Source: CAIPVR01 sp049316905
Lineage (GTDB): Bacteria > Actinomycetota > Acidimicrobiia > Acidimicrobiales > Microtrichaceae
Length of the DNA: 42,129 bases
Assembly (NCBI GenBank): GCA_049316905.1
Contig: JBMOJH010000016.1
Coordinates: 1 to 42,129, forward strand
Direction of reading: 5' to 3'
The position numbers were made by a program, and so were the translations under genes. Positions 17,206 through 25,631 of this stretch are shown piece after piece. Every line of letters begins with the position of its first letter. Within the stretch, counting starts at the first letter, position 1. The notes beneath the pieces are model-generated. The model ran no database searches, was not told where the DNA came from, and saw nothing but the letters and a program-made list of their open reading frames with translations.

Positions 17206-18414
17206 TCAGCCGCCGACGGCGCCGAGGGCGCCGAGCAGGTCCGCCGCGAGGTCATCCGCGTCCTCGAGCCCCACCGAGATCCGCACGGTGCCCGGCGAGA
17301 TGCCGGCCGCCTCGAGCTCGTCGGGGAGCAGGTTCACGTGGGTGGTCGACGCCGGATGGGTCACGAGCGTCTCCGGCCCGCCGAGCGACGTGGCGAGCTG
17401 GCAGATCCGGGTGGACTCGACGAACCGGCTGCCCGCCTCCAGCCCGCCGGCCACCTCGATCGTGAGCAGCCCGCCGGTGAGCCGCATCTGGCGCTCGGCC
17501 AGGGGGTGCTGCGGGTGCGACGCGAGCCCGGGGTGGCGCACCTCGAGCACCCGCTCGTCGGCCTCGAGCACCTCACCGAGGCGCAGTGCGGTGGCGGTCT
17601 GCTGGCGCAGCCGCACCCCGAGGGTGCGCAGGCCGCGCAGGCCGCCCGCTGCGTCGTGGGGGCTCGCGTTGGCGCCCTGCAGCACCGCGAAGCCCCAGAT
17701 CCAGTCGAGGAGCTCGCGGCTGCCGGCCACCACACCGAGGGTCACGTCGTTGTGGCCGCCGATCGCCTTCGTGGCGGAGTGCAGCACGAGGTCCACGCCG
17801 TGGTCGAGCGGTCGTTGGCCGAGCGGCGTGGCGAACGTGGAGTCGACCACCTTCATCGGGCCCTTGATCGCGCCCAGCCGGTCGAGGTCCACGAGGTCGA
17901 GGCGCGGGTTGGCCGGGGTCTCGGCGAAGAGGAGCATCGTGCGGCCCGGCCGCACCGCCTCCTCCCACGCCGCGGGATCGGTGCCGTCCACGAAGGTGAC
18001 GTCGATGCCGAACCGGGGACAGACCGCCTGGAAGAGCATCTGCGTGCCCGCGTAGAGCTGGCGCTGGGCGACGATGTGGTCGCCGCTGGAGCACAGGCCC
18101 AGCACCACGGCCGCCACCGCGCCCATGCCGGAGGCGAACGCGCGGGCCGCCTCGGCGCCCTCGAGCTCGGCCACTGCCTCCTCGAAGGCGTTGACCGTCG
18201 GGTTGCCGTAGCGGCTGTAGAAGGTGGTGGCGGCGGTCGACAGGGCCTGGCGCCGCCCCTCCTCCACCGTGTCGGTGGCGAAGGTGGTGGTGGCCCAGAT
18301 GACGGGGGCGAGCGCGTTCGCGTTGCCGGAGCGCCCGGCGCGGACGGCCACCGTCTCGGGGGCCCAGTCGGCGGGCGTGGGTCCGCCGGTCTGGTCGGGG
18401 GGCGGTTGGTTCAT
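17206..18414 (-). CDS. PLP-dependent Cys/Met metabolism enzyme (cystathionine gamma-synthase or homoserine sulfhydrylase type)
   Basis: 402 aa fold-type I PLP enzyme. Landmarks: YSRYGNPTVNAFE, the substrate/cofactor loop ASGMGA, VDSTFATP with the conserved Asp, and the PLP lysine in HSATKAIGGHND. Coupled to metX (ATGA overlap at 18411-18414), it probably uses O-acetylhomoserine and either sulfide or cysteine to make homocysteine or cystathionine. The two reactions cannot be separated from sequence alone, so no symbol is given. A lyase (gamma-elimination) role is a less likely alternative given the context. The gene should share the SAM riboswitch control of metX. Confidence 0.9.
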   Translation of the reverse strand: MNQPPPDQTGGPTPADWAPETVAVRAGRSGNANALAPVIWATTTFATDTVEEGRRQALSTAATTFYSRYGNPTVNAFEEAVAELEGAEAARAFASGMGAVAAVVLGLCSSGDHIVAQRQLYAGTQMLFQAVCPRFGIDVTFVDGTDPAAWEEAVRPGRTMLLFAETPANPRLDLVDLDRLGAIKGPMKVVDSTFATPLGQRPLDHGVDLVLHSATKAIGGHNDVTLGVVAGSRELLDWIWGFAVLQGANASPHDAAGGLRGLRTLGVRLRQQTATALRLGEVLEADERVLEVRHPGLASHPQHPLAERQMRLTGGLLTIEVAGGLEAGSRFVESTRICQLATSLGGPETLVTHPASTTHVNLLPDELEAAGISPGTVRISVGLEDADDLAADLLGALGAVGG

Positions 18415-19607
18415 GGTCGGTCTCCGGGAGGGATGGCAGGCGGGACTCGGTCGAGGAAGTCGGCCACGCGCGGGCCGAGCCGCGGCGTCTCGATGAGGAA
18501 GCCGTCATGGCCGTGGGGCGACTCGATGGCGACGCGCTCCACCTCCACACCGCCGGCCTCGAGTCCGGCGGCGAGCGCCTCCTGCTGGCGGGGCGGGTAC
18601 AGCCCGTCGCTGGTCACCGACGCCACGATCGCGGGGACGCACACGCGGGCGAGCGCCGCCGCGGTGCTGCCGCGGCCGCGCGCCACGTCGTGGAGGTCCA
18701 TCGCCCGGTTCAGCCGCACGTAGGAGTTCGCGTCGAAACGGCGCACGAGCTTGAGCCCGTGGTAGTCGAGGTACCCCTCCACATCGAACTGGTTGTCGAG
18801 GGAGAACTCGAGCTGGTGCAGCAGGGTCCGGTGGAACCGCTCGGTGAACACCTCGTCGCTGCGGTAGGTGACCTGGGCGCACATGCGGGCCACCGCGAGA
18901 CCGCGCCAGGGCCCGTCGCCGGGCGGGGCGTCGTAGTAGTCCCCGCCGCGGAAACGGGGGTCCGCGGCCACCGCCATCCGGCCGATGTGGCTCCACGCGA
19001 TCTGCAGCGCAGAGGCCTCGGCGGTGGTGGAGGCGAGCACCAGCGACCGCAGGCGGTCGGGGTACATCACGGCCCACTCGAGCGCCTGCATGCCGCCCAT
19101 CGAACCGCCCACCACCGATGCCCACGACCGAACGCCGAGGTGGTCCGAGAGCGAGGCCTGGGCGCGCACCATGTCACGGATCGTCACCACCGGGAACGTC
19201 GAGCCGTACGGCCGGCCGGTGGCCGGGTCGTCCGACGCCGGGCCCGTGGAGCCCTGGCAGCCGCCGAGCACGTTCGCGCACACCACGAACCACCGGTCGG
19301 TGTCGATGGCACGGCCGGGCCCGATCAGCCCGTCCCACCATCCCGCGGTGGGATGTCCGGGCCCCGAGCGACCCGACGCGTGGCTGTCCCCCGTGAGGGC
19401 GTGGCAGACGAGCACCGCGTTCGCGGCGTCGTCGTCGAGGCGGCCCCACGTCTCGAAGGCCAGCCGCGGTCCGGCGAGTGACCCGCCCCCCTCGAGCTGG
19501 AACCGTCGGCCGGGGGCGACGTCGTGGAACCGCCGGCCGCCCGCGGGGTCACCGGGGCGCCAGGCGCCGCTGGGCGGGAGGTCGTCGGTGCGGTGGTTCT
19601 GGATCAC
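18411..19607 (-). CDS. metX: homoserine O-acetyltransferase
   Basis: 398 aa alpha/beta-hydrolase-fold acyltransferase that activates homoserine for methionine synthesis. It contains VCHALTGDSHASG, the nucleophile elbow GGSMGGMQALEW, the metX-type NVLGGCQGSTGP block, the catalytic Asp region SDGLYPPRQQ and the His in GHDGFL. Acetyl rather than succinyl donor is inferred from actinobacterial family members. The GTG at 19607 starts the family-like part; the frame stays open upstream but that stretch is the riboswitch leader. No Shine-Dalgarno sequence is evident before the GTG, compatible with riboswitch control of translation. Confidence 0.93.
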   Translation of the reverse strand: MIQNHRTDDLPPSGAWRPGDPAGGRRFHDVAPGRRFQLEGGGSLAGPRLAFETWGRLDDDAANAVLVCHALTGDSHASGRSGPGHPTAGWWDGLIGPGRAIDTDRWFVVCANVLGGCQGSTGPASDDPATGRPYGSTFPVVTIRDMVRAQASLSDHLGVRSWASVVGGSMGGMQALEWAVMYPDRLRSLVLASTTAEASALQIAWSHIGRMAVAADPRFRGGDYYDAPPGDGPWRGLAVARMCAQVTYRSDEVFTERFHRTLLHQLEFSLDNQFDVEGYLDYHGLKLVRRFDANSYVRLNRAMDLHDVARGRGSTAAALARVCVPAIVASVTSDGLYPPRQQEALAAGLEAGGVEVERVAIESPHGHDGFLIETPRLGPRVADFLDRVPPAIPPGDRP

Positions 19608-19681
19608 GGGTCGGCAGGGTGCGGCGCAAGGGACGGCACCGGGACCGGTCCGGACAGGGGTCGGCGGCCCGTGGGGCCGCC

Positions 19682-19797
19682 CGGACACTTGGTTGCCGTC
19701 CGGCGTCGCCGGTCGACCACATCCCCGCCGAGGCGGGAAGGCACCTTGGGTGTCCGTCCCAGGTTGCCGGACCCCTCCCGGGGCCTCTCCTGATGGT
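19682..19797 (-). ncRNA. SAM riboswitch (SAM-IV / SAM-I-IV-variant type)
   Basis: The metX leader holds the SAM-clan core GGCAACC (19768-19762) and AAGGTGC (19747-19741). Read on the minus strand: P1 ACCATC with GATGTGGT (19723-19716); P2 GGCCCC/GGGGTCC closed by GGGA with no kink-turn extension; P3 CCTGGG/CCCAAGG; P4 CCCGCC/GGCGGG; P5 CCGGC/GCCGG after P1. The P3 loop CGGACA (19756-19751) pairs perfectly with TGTCCG (19687-19682), a P3-loop-to-tail pseudoknot as known for SAM-IV. High SAM should reduce metX operon expression. Confidence 0.85.
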
Positions 19798-19805
19798 GCG
19801 ACCAC

Positions 19806-19833
19806 GAAACACGACCCGCCGGGGCGTGGTCAA
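19806..19833 (-). promoter_or_regulatory. candidate promoter of the metX operon
   Basis: On the minus strand TTGACC (19833-19828) and TGTTTC (19811-19806) are separated by 16 nt. The predicted start near 19798 falls right at the first base of riboswitch P1, which supports the assignment; the -10 box itself is a poor match. Confidence 0.45.
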
Positions 19834-19866
19834 GACGGTTCGCGGCGCATCGACGGGCCGGGCCGC

Positions 19867-21483
19867 TCACGTGCGCCGCGCCAGTCCGATCCACCACTCC
19901 ACCACCGGGTGGTCGGGATCCAGGCCGTGCGCCTCGGCCATGGTCCGTCCGAGCCGGGCGAGCAGCTCCGCGCGACCGCCCTCGCCGGTCGACAGCCGCC
20001 GAGCGAGGACCGCGCCCCGCGCCCAGGCCGCGACGTCGGTGGGCAGGGCCGCGCCGGTCACCGCTCGGGTCGACCACCGCACCGCACCGCTCGACATGCC
20101 GGACCCGAGGGCTTCTGCGGCGGCGAGCGCCGAGACCGACGGGGCCGACAGTGCGGCGAGCAGCGACCACAGATCCGTGGGCGGGATGACGGCCGACCTT
20201 CCGGCGCCGGTCACCAGGGGTTCGACGCTGATCACGGGCGTGAGCGGGACGCAGTCGCCGTCGGGATCGGCCACGGCCTCGAGCACGCGGGACTGCGTGG
20301 CCACGAGCACCTTGGGACGCAACCGGGCACCGGCCCAGGCCGCCACCCGCTCCGGCGCCGTCGCCAGGTCGATGGGCGCGATCCGCGGGCCCGCGACGGC
20401 CCGGCCGCCCAGGCGGCGGCGCCCGGCGTGGTCGAGCCGGGCCACGCCGATCATCCCGACGGTCGCCACCCGCAGGCCGGTGGGGTCGTGGCCGGGTTCG
20501 TCCTCGCCGCGCACCGCGGGGAGGAGGCCGTAGTACTCGTCGCGGAACCCGGCCGTGGCCGACGCGACCGAGGCGACCCGTGCCGCGTCCGACGCAGGTG
20601 CGGGCACCTCGGGGATGCCGAGCGCACCGGCGAGCAGCGGACCCCAGGTGGATCCCGGGGCCGGGGTCGGCCGGCGCCGTATCCGGCCCGCGTCCGCGGT
20701 CCAGGCGACCTCCACCTCCGCGGCTGCCGGCACCGCGGTCGGGGAAGTGGACACATCCACCGCCCGGCGCCGGAGCACCGGGGCGCACACGCGCACCTCC
20801 GCGTCGAAGAGGCGCTCCGGCGACGCCCACAGCGCGACCAGCTCGCCCCGCCGGAGCACGTCGTCGCGCGCCCCGGCCGCGTCGCGGGCCCCGAGCACCG
20901 ACAGGGGCTGCAGCACCACGGCCACCCCGCCCGGCCGGCACCAGTCCGCCGCGCCGGCCAGGAAGCGCGCCGCGTCGTTCGTGTACGGCGCCGCGCCGGC
21001 CCGTGCGGCCACCGCGGCCGAGAGCGGCGAACGGAACGGAGGGTTCGCCACCAGGAGGTCCGCGCCGGCGACCCAGCCCTCCGGTGGCCCGCCGAGCGAG
21101 TCGTGCACGAGCAGCTCCGCCGCGCCGGCCGCGGCGAGGGCCGCCCCGGGCGCCACCCCGTGGGAGGCCAGCCACCCGACGAGGTGCTCGCGGGTCGCGC
21201 CCACGGCGCCAGGGTCCACGTCGGTGCCCCGCAGCCGGCCCACCGCGTCGACCGGCGCCACACCGCGTCGCACGAGCGCGTCGGCGGCCGCGAGGAGGAA
21301 CGCCCCGGCTCCGCACGCCGGGTCGACGACCCGGCCAGGGGTGGTCCGGAGGTGCGCGAGGGCGAGCTCGACCAGCTCGTCGGCCACCTCCGGTGGCGTC
21401 GAGTGCGCACCGAGGCGGGTGCGGTCCTCCGGCGTCAGCCGGAGCTCGTAGGCCGCGGCGGCGGCCCGCGCGGGTGAGCTCAC
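19867..21483 (-). CDS. N6-adenine-type DNA methyltransferase, orphan
   Basis: 538 aa class I SAM-dependent methyltransferase. Motif I is VVDPACGAGAFL and motif IV is NPPF, the gamma-class adenine methyltransferase order, preceded by the GAHSTPPEVADELV block typical of HsdM/type IIG-like enzymes. The C-terminal half (about 250-538) would hold the target-recognition region. No nuclease, specificity subunit or other restriction gene is seen nearby. The GTG at 21483 is chosen because GGGGAGG lies 8 nt upstream; the GTG at 21516 has none. RNA or protein N-methylation is a less likely alternative. Confidence 0.8.
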   Translation of the reverse strand: MSSPARAAAAAYELRLTPEDRTRLGAHSTPPEVADELVELALAHLRTTPGRVVDPACGAGAFLLAAADALVRRGVAPVDAVGRLRGTDVDPGAVGATREHLVGWLASHGVAPGAALAAAGAAELLVHDSLGGPPEGWVAGADLLVANPPFRSPLSAAVAARAGAAPYTNDAARFLAGAADWCRPGGVAVVLQPLSVLGARDAAGARDDVLRRGELVALWASPERLFDAEVRVCAPVLRRRAVDVSTSPTAVPAAAEVEVAWTADAGRIRRRPTPAPGSTWGPLLAGALGIPEVPAPASDAARVASVASATAGFRDEYYGLLPAVRGEDEPGHDPTGLRVATVGMIGVARLDHAGRRRLGGRAVAGPRIAPIDLATAPERVAAWAGARLRPKVLVATQSRVLEAVADPDGDCVPLTPVISVEPLVTGAGRSAVIPPTDLWSLLAALSAPSVSALAAAEALGSGMSSGAVRWSTRAVTGAALPTDVAAWARGAVLARRLSTGEGGRAELLARLGRTMAEAHGLDPDHPVVEWWIGLARRT

Positions 21484-21546
21484 CCGCAGATCCTCCCCGA
21501 CGCGCCGGACCCGCACGCGGACCCGGCGGGGACCCGGCGGGGACGG

Positions 21547-22707
21547 TCAGGCCGCCGGGTCGTCCCAGTTGGCCAGGTCGGCCAGGCGCGCGTCGTTCGA
21601 GAAGACCTCCACGAGCGGCACGTCGAGGCCGAGGCGCTTCTGCATGCGGCGGATCTCGAGCTCCTGGTTGTAGAGCACGAGCGACACGACCACGCCCGAG
21701 CCACCGGCGCGGGCGGTACGGCCCGAGCGGTGCACGTAGGTCTTGTGGTCGGTGGGCGGGTCGTAGTGGATCACCACGTCCACGTCGTCGACGTGGATCC
21801 CGCGGGCGGCCACGTCGGTGGCGACGAGGGCGTGCAGCTTGCCGGCCGCGAAGTCCGCGAGCGCCTTCTCCCGGAACTTCTGGCGCAGGTCACCGTGGAT
21901 GGCCGCGGCCGACACGCCCTCGTCCTCGAGCTTGCGGGCGAGGCGGTCGGCGCCGTGCTTCGTGGCCGAGAAGACCATCGTGCGCTCGTTGTTGCGGATG
22001 ATCTCCGCGCACACCTTCACCTTGTCCATCTCGTGGACCTGGAGGAAGCGGTGCGTCATCTGCGTGACGTCGACCCCGCGGGAGGCCACCTCGTGGCGGG
22101 TGGGCTCGTGCTGGTAGCGGCGCACCAGGCTGTCGACCACACCGTCGAGCGTGGCGGAGAAGAGCAGCGTCTGGTGCGTGCCCTCCACGTTGCGCAGGAT
22201 CCACTCGACCTGGGGCAGGAAGCCCATGTCGGCCATGCGGTCGGCCTCGTCGATGACCACGTGGCGCACGTCGGCCACCGACAGGTCGCCGCGCTCGATC
22301 AGGTCGATCGCCCGGCCGGGCGTGCAGACCGCGAAGTCCACGCCGTCCTTCAGCTGCTTGATCTGCTTCTCGATCGGGTCGCCGCCGTAGATCGCGGCGA
22401 TGCGCACGCCGGTGGCGTGGGCCGCGGGGACGAGCTCGTCGCGCACCTGGGTGGCCAGCTCGCGGGTGGGCACCAGGGCCAGGGCCGTGGGCCGGCCGGG
22501 GTGGCCCTTGGGGAGGATCTGCACGATCGGCAGGCCGAACGCCAGCGTCTTGCCGGAGCCCGTCTTGGCCTTCCCGCACACGTCGCGCCCGGCGAGGATG
22601 TCGGGGATGGTCATCTCCTGGATGGGGAAGGCGGAGGTGATGCCCTTCTCGCGGAGGGCGTGGCTGATGTCCTCGGAGATGCCGAGGGAGTCGAAGGAGG
22701 TGCTCAT
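21547..22707 (-). CDS. DEAD-box ATP-dependent RNA helicase
   Basis: 386 aa RNA helicase core without the long C-terminal extensions of DeaD/CsdA. All motifs are present: Q motif FPIQ, motif I AKTGSGKT, Ia PTRELA, Ib TPGR, motif II DEAD, motif III SAT, and motif VI HRSGRTARAG. Likely acts on rRNA or mRNA structure. ATG at 22707 matches the family start; an upstream in-frame ATG at 22818 would overlap the likely -10 box and add about 37 non-family residues. Divergent from the dioxygenase gene, leaving a roughly 105-nt leader. Confidence 0.93.
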   Translation of the reverse strand: MSTSFDSLGISEDISHALREKGITSAFPIQEMTIPDILAGRDVCGKAKTGSGKTLAFGLPIVQILPKGHPGRPTALALVPTRELATQVRDELVPAAHATGVRIAAIYGGDPIEKQIKQLKDGVDFAVCTPGRAIDLIERGDLSVADVRHVVIDEADRMADMGFLPQVEWILRNVEGTHQTLLFSATLDGVVDSLVRRYQHEPTRHEVASRGVDVTQMTHRFLQVHEMDKVKVCAEIIRNNERTMVFSATKHGADRLARKLEDEGVSAAAIHGDLRQKFREKALADFAAGKLHALVATDVAARGIHVDDVDVVIHYDPPTDHKTYVHRSGRTARAGGSGVVVSLVLYNQELEIRRMQKRLGLDVPLVEVFSNDARLADLANWDDPAA

Positions 22708-22818
22708 GTCCTGTTCAGGGGGGTGGGCCGGGCCGGTCTCCGGGGCCCGGGCGGTCACGTCGCTCGCGACGTTCGCCGTGACATCGGCGCTGACGGGTCC
22801 TTCCCGTCGGACCCCCAC

Positions 22819-22852
22819 ATCGTACCCGGCGGCCGTGACGGCGCCGTAGCGT
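22819..22852. promoter_or_regulatory. divergent -10 boxes for helicase and dioxygenase genes
   Basis: TACGAT on the minus strand (22824-22819) and TAGCGT on the plus strand (22847-22852) both fit TANNNT. They predict starts near 22812 (helicase, about 105-nt leader) and near 22859 (dioxygenase, about 24-nt leader). Confidence 0.45.
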
Positions 22853-22882
22853 GGGTGCCTCGGCGACCAGGGGGATCACCGG

Positions 22883-23704
22883 ATGGAGCAGGCGGAGACG
22901 GACCGGGCGGAGCTCGATGCGCACCTCGACGAGATCGCCCGGACGGGGTCCACGGTGGTGCGCGGCGTGCTCGACGTGGCGGAGGTCGCGGCCCTCGTGG
23001 AGGACCTGGGGCGGATCGAGCACGAGCTCGACGTGCGCCCCGCCGACAACGGCTTCGAGGGGCGCCGGACGCTCCGGGCCTACAACCTGCTCCGGCACGG
23101 GGCGCTCTGGGAGACGATCCCGGTGCACCCCCGGGTGCTGCCGGTGGTGGAGGGGGTCCTCGACCGGGGCTGCCTGGTCTCCAGCCTGAGCTCGATCCGC
23201 ATCCAGCCCGGCGAGACCGCCCAGCCGATCCACGCCGACGACCAGCTGTTCCCGCTCACGCCGCCGCACCCGCCGGTGGTGTGCAACACCATGTGGGCGC
23301 TCACCCCGTTCACCGACGCCAACGGCGCCACACGACTCGTGCCGGGATCCCACACCCGCGGCAAGCCCGAGTTCGGCGGCGACTACCCCAGCGTCCCCGC
23401 CGAGATGGAGCCGGGCGACGTGCTCGTGTGGCACGGCAGCCTGTGGCACGGCGGCGGCGCCAACACCACCGACGCCGACCGCATCGGCATCGCCATGAAC
23501 TACTGCGCCGGATGGGTGCGCCAGCAGGAGAACCAGCAGCTCGGCCTCGACCCCGCACTCGTGGCCCGGTTCTCCCCCCGATTGCAGGAGCTCGTCGGCT
23601 ACGGCACCTACCACGGGCTCATCGGCCACATCGAGAAGCGCACCCCGGCCGAGGCCCTGCTCGGCACGGACGCCCCCGGTCGGCTGATCTGGGAGGCGAC
23701 GTGA
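22883..23704 (+). CDS. phytanoyl-CoA dioxygenase (PhyH) family protein
   Basis: 273 aa Fe(II)/2-oxoglutarate-dependent oxygenase-like protein. The metal triad is visible: H117-x-D119 in QPIHADD and H189 in GSLWHGGGAN, with R200 placed to bind 2-oxoglutarate. The mid-region GATRLVPGSH is characteristic of PhyH members. Bacterial relatives hydroxylate varied small substrates, so phytanoyl-CoA is not implied. The ATG at 22883 follows AGGGGGATC. A beta-lactamase-fold hydrolase gene follows 13 bp later and is probably co-transcribed. Confidence 0.88.
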   Translation: MEQAETDRAELDAHLDEIARTGSTVVRGVLDVAEVAALVEDLGRIEHELDVRPADNGFEGRRTLRAYNLLRHGALWETIPVHPRVLPVVEGVLDRGCLVSSLSSIRIQPGETAQPIHADDQLFPLTPPHPPVVCNTMWALTPFTDANGATRLVPGSHTRGKPEFGGDYPSVPAEMEPGDVLVWHGSLWHGGGANTTDADRIGIAMNYCAGWVRQQENQQLGLDPALVARFSPRLQELVGYGTYHGLIGHIEKRTPAEALLGTDAPGRLIWEAT

Positions 23705-23717
23705 CCGGGGCCCGGGG

Positions 23718-24530
23718 ATGAGCGCACCGCTCGCGGCGATCGACGGCTGGGGCGCACCGTTCGCCGCCGCGGCCGCCCTGCGCGGCGGCGAGGTCGTGGC
23801 GCGCCACGGCGACACCGGCCGGGTGGTGCGCATCGCGTCGATCACCAAGCTGGTCACCGCGTGGGGGGTGCTGCTCGCCACCGAGGAGGGAGCGTTCGGC
23901 CTCGACGACCCGCTCGGCCCGCCCGGCAGCACCGTGCGCCACCTGCTCGCGCACGCCGGCGGGTTCGACTTCGACACCGACCGCGTCCTCGCGGCGCCCG
24001 GCACCCGCCGCATCTACTCCAACTCCGGCTACGAGCTCCTCGGCGCCCACCTCGCCGAGCGCACCGGGATGAGCGTGGCCGACTACCTCGCCGAGGGCGT
24101 GCTCGGCCCGCTCGGCATGACCAGCTCCGAGCTGCGCGGCTCGTGCGCGGCGTTCCTGTTCTCCGCGGTGGACGATCTGGCGCTCCTCGCCGCCGAGCTG
24201 CGCTCCCCCACCCTGCTCGACCCGTCCACCGCGGCGGTGGCCACCACCCTGCAGTTCCCGGGGCTCGCCGGGGTGCTGCCCGGCTGGGGCCGCCAGGACC
24301 CGTGCGACTGGGCCGGGGGCGCCGAGTTGCGGGGCACGAAGACGCCGCACTGGACCGGCGCCACGGCCCCGCCCACCACGTTCGGTCACTTCGGCGGGGC
24401 CGGGACCTTTCTCTGGGTCGACCCCGTCACCGACGTGGCCTGTGTGGTGCTCACCGACCGCGAGTTCGACGACTGGGCGGTGGCCGCGTGGCCCCCGCTG
24501 TCGGACGCGGTACGCGCCGCCTACGGCTGA
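23718..24530 (+). CDS. serine hydrolase of the beta-lactamase/class C penicillin-binding-protein-like family
   Basis: 270 aa. The active-site set is complete: S41-x-x-K44 (SITK), Y100-S-N102 and a C-terminal HFGGAG box replacing KTG. There is no signal peptide, so it is probably cytosolic and more like EstB/DD-peptidase-like esterases than a resistance beta-lactamase. It is shorter than typical family members (about 380 aa). The final codons overlap the converging lgt gene by 10 bp. It is likely co-transcribed with the PhyH gene. Confidence 0.87.
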   Translation: MSAPLAAIDGWGAPFAAAAALRGGEVVARHGDTGRVVRIASITKLVTAWGVLLATEEGAFGLDDPLGPPGSTVRHLLAHAGGFDFDTDRVLAAPGTRRIYSNSGYELLGAHLAERTGMSVADYLAEGVLGPLGMTSSELRGSCAAFLFSAVDDLALLAAELRSPTLLDPSTAAVATTLQFPGLAGVLPGWGRQDPCDWAGGAELRGTKTPHWTGATAPPTTFGHFGGAGTFLWVDPVTDVACVVLTDREFDDWAVAAWPPLSDAVRAAYG

Positions 24531-25603
24531 GCGCGGTCCTCGTCCCCGTCGGCCCCGCCGTCACCGTCACCTTCGTGGTCGGCCACCCGGGCGGCCCGCG
24601 CCTCGGCGGCCACCTCCGCCTCGCCGGACAGCCGGTCAGGGGCATCGCCCTGCAGGATCTCGTCGCGCACGTCAGGCACCTCGTCGGTGGGCGGCGTGAG
24701 CGAACCCGGATCCGTGACCGGCGAAGGACCCACCGGGAGGATGTCGGCCAGCGACTCGCCGTCACGCAGACGGCGCGTGGCCTCGTGGTCCACCGGGCTG
24801 CCCTTCCAGAACAGCCACAGCAGCCCGCCGACGATCGCGAGGAGGGCCGTCCAGATGTTCACCCGGAGGCCGAGGATCTTCGTGGCCTCGTCGATGCGCA
24901 GGGACTCCACCCACAGTCGGCCGAGGCCGTAGCCCGCCACGTACACCGCGAACCACCGCCCGGGCTTGAGCACCACGCGGCGCCCCCCGAGGACGATCAG
25001 GCCGGCGAGGCCGAGGTTCCAGAGCCCCTCGTACAGGAACGTGGGATGGAACGTCGTTCCCGGCGGATAGCCGGGGGCGGCGTCGATCCGCAGGGCCCAC
25101 GGCAGGTCCGTGGGCCGGCCGTACAGCTCCTGGTTGAACCAGTTGCCGAGCCGCCCGATCGCCTGGGCCACCGGGATCGCGGGCGCCGCGGCGTCGGCCA
25201 TCCGCCGCCAGTCGATCTTGAGCCGCACCGCGATGAGGACGCCCACGAGCACGCCGGCGAGCACGCCGCCCGGGATCCCGAGGCCGCCCTTCCAGACCAT
25301 GAAGGCGTCGGGCCACCAGCGACCGCCCGAGTACCGGTCCGACCAGTCGGTGACCACGTGGTAGAGCCGGGCGCCGATGAGCCCGGCGGGCACCGCACCG
25401 AGGGCGATGCTGACCACGTCCTCGCCGTCACCGCCCCACGCCTCCCAGCGGCGCCGGGCGATCACCACCGCCGCGAGCACGCCGAGCGCGATGCACAGGC
25501 CGTACATGCGGAACGACAGGGGCCCGATGGTCAGGTCCTGGAACGAGGGGCTGGGGATGGCCGCGGTGAACGGCGCTGCCGCGACGGCGGGTGCGAGTGC
25601 CAT
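24521..25603 (-). CDS. lgt: prolipoprotein diacylglyceryl transferase
   Basis: 360 aa inner-membrane enzyme that transfers diacylglycerol from phosphatidylglycerol to the lipobox cysteine. The Lgt signature GRLGNWFNQELYGRPT is at residues 150-165, and the conserved RLYHVVTDW precedes it at 79-87. Seven or so hydrophobic segments end near residue 270. About 80 C-terminal residues are acidic, poorly conserved and probably cytosolic, as in other actinobacteria. Three likely substrates are encoded in this window (the S15-type lipoprotein and the small lipoproteins near 12 and 26 kb). Confidence 0.95.
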   Translation of the reverse strand: MALAPAVAAAPFTAAIPSPSFQDLTIGPLSFRMYGLCIALGVLAAVVIARRRWEAWGGDGEDVVSIALGAVPAGLIGARLYHVVTDWSDRYSGGRWWPDAFMVWKGGLGIPGGVLAGVLVGVLIAVRLKIDWRRMADAAAPAIPVAQAIGRLGNWFNQELYGRPTDLPWALRIDAAPGYPPGTTFHPTFLYEGLWNLGLAGLIVLGGRRVVLKPGRWFAVYVAGYGLGRLWVESLRIDEATKILGLRVNIWTALLAIVGGLLWLFWKGSPVDHEATRRLRDGESLADILPVGPSPVTDPGSLTPPTDEVPDVRDEILQGDAPDRLSGEAEVAAEARAARVADHEGDGDGGADGDEDRAQP

Positions 25604-25631
25604 GGGCGACCATCATGGCCCGAGCCGCGGC

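Noticed and set aside
23718..24530. Beta-lactamase resistance gene.
   Set aside because: No signal peptide, short length and an HFGGAG box fit an esterase/DD-peptidase-like hydrolase better.
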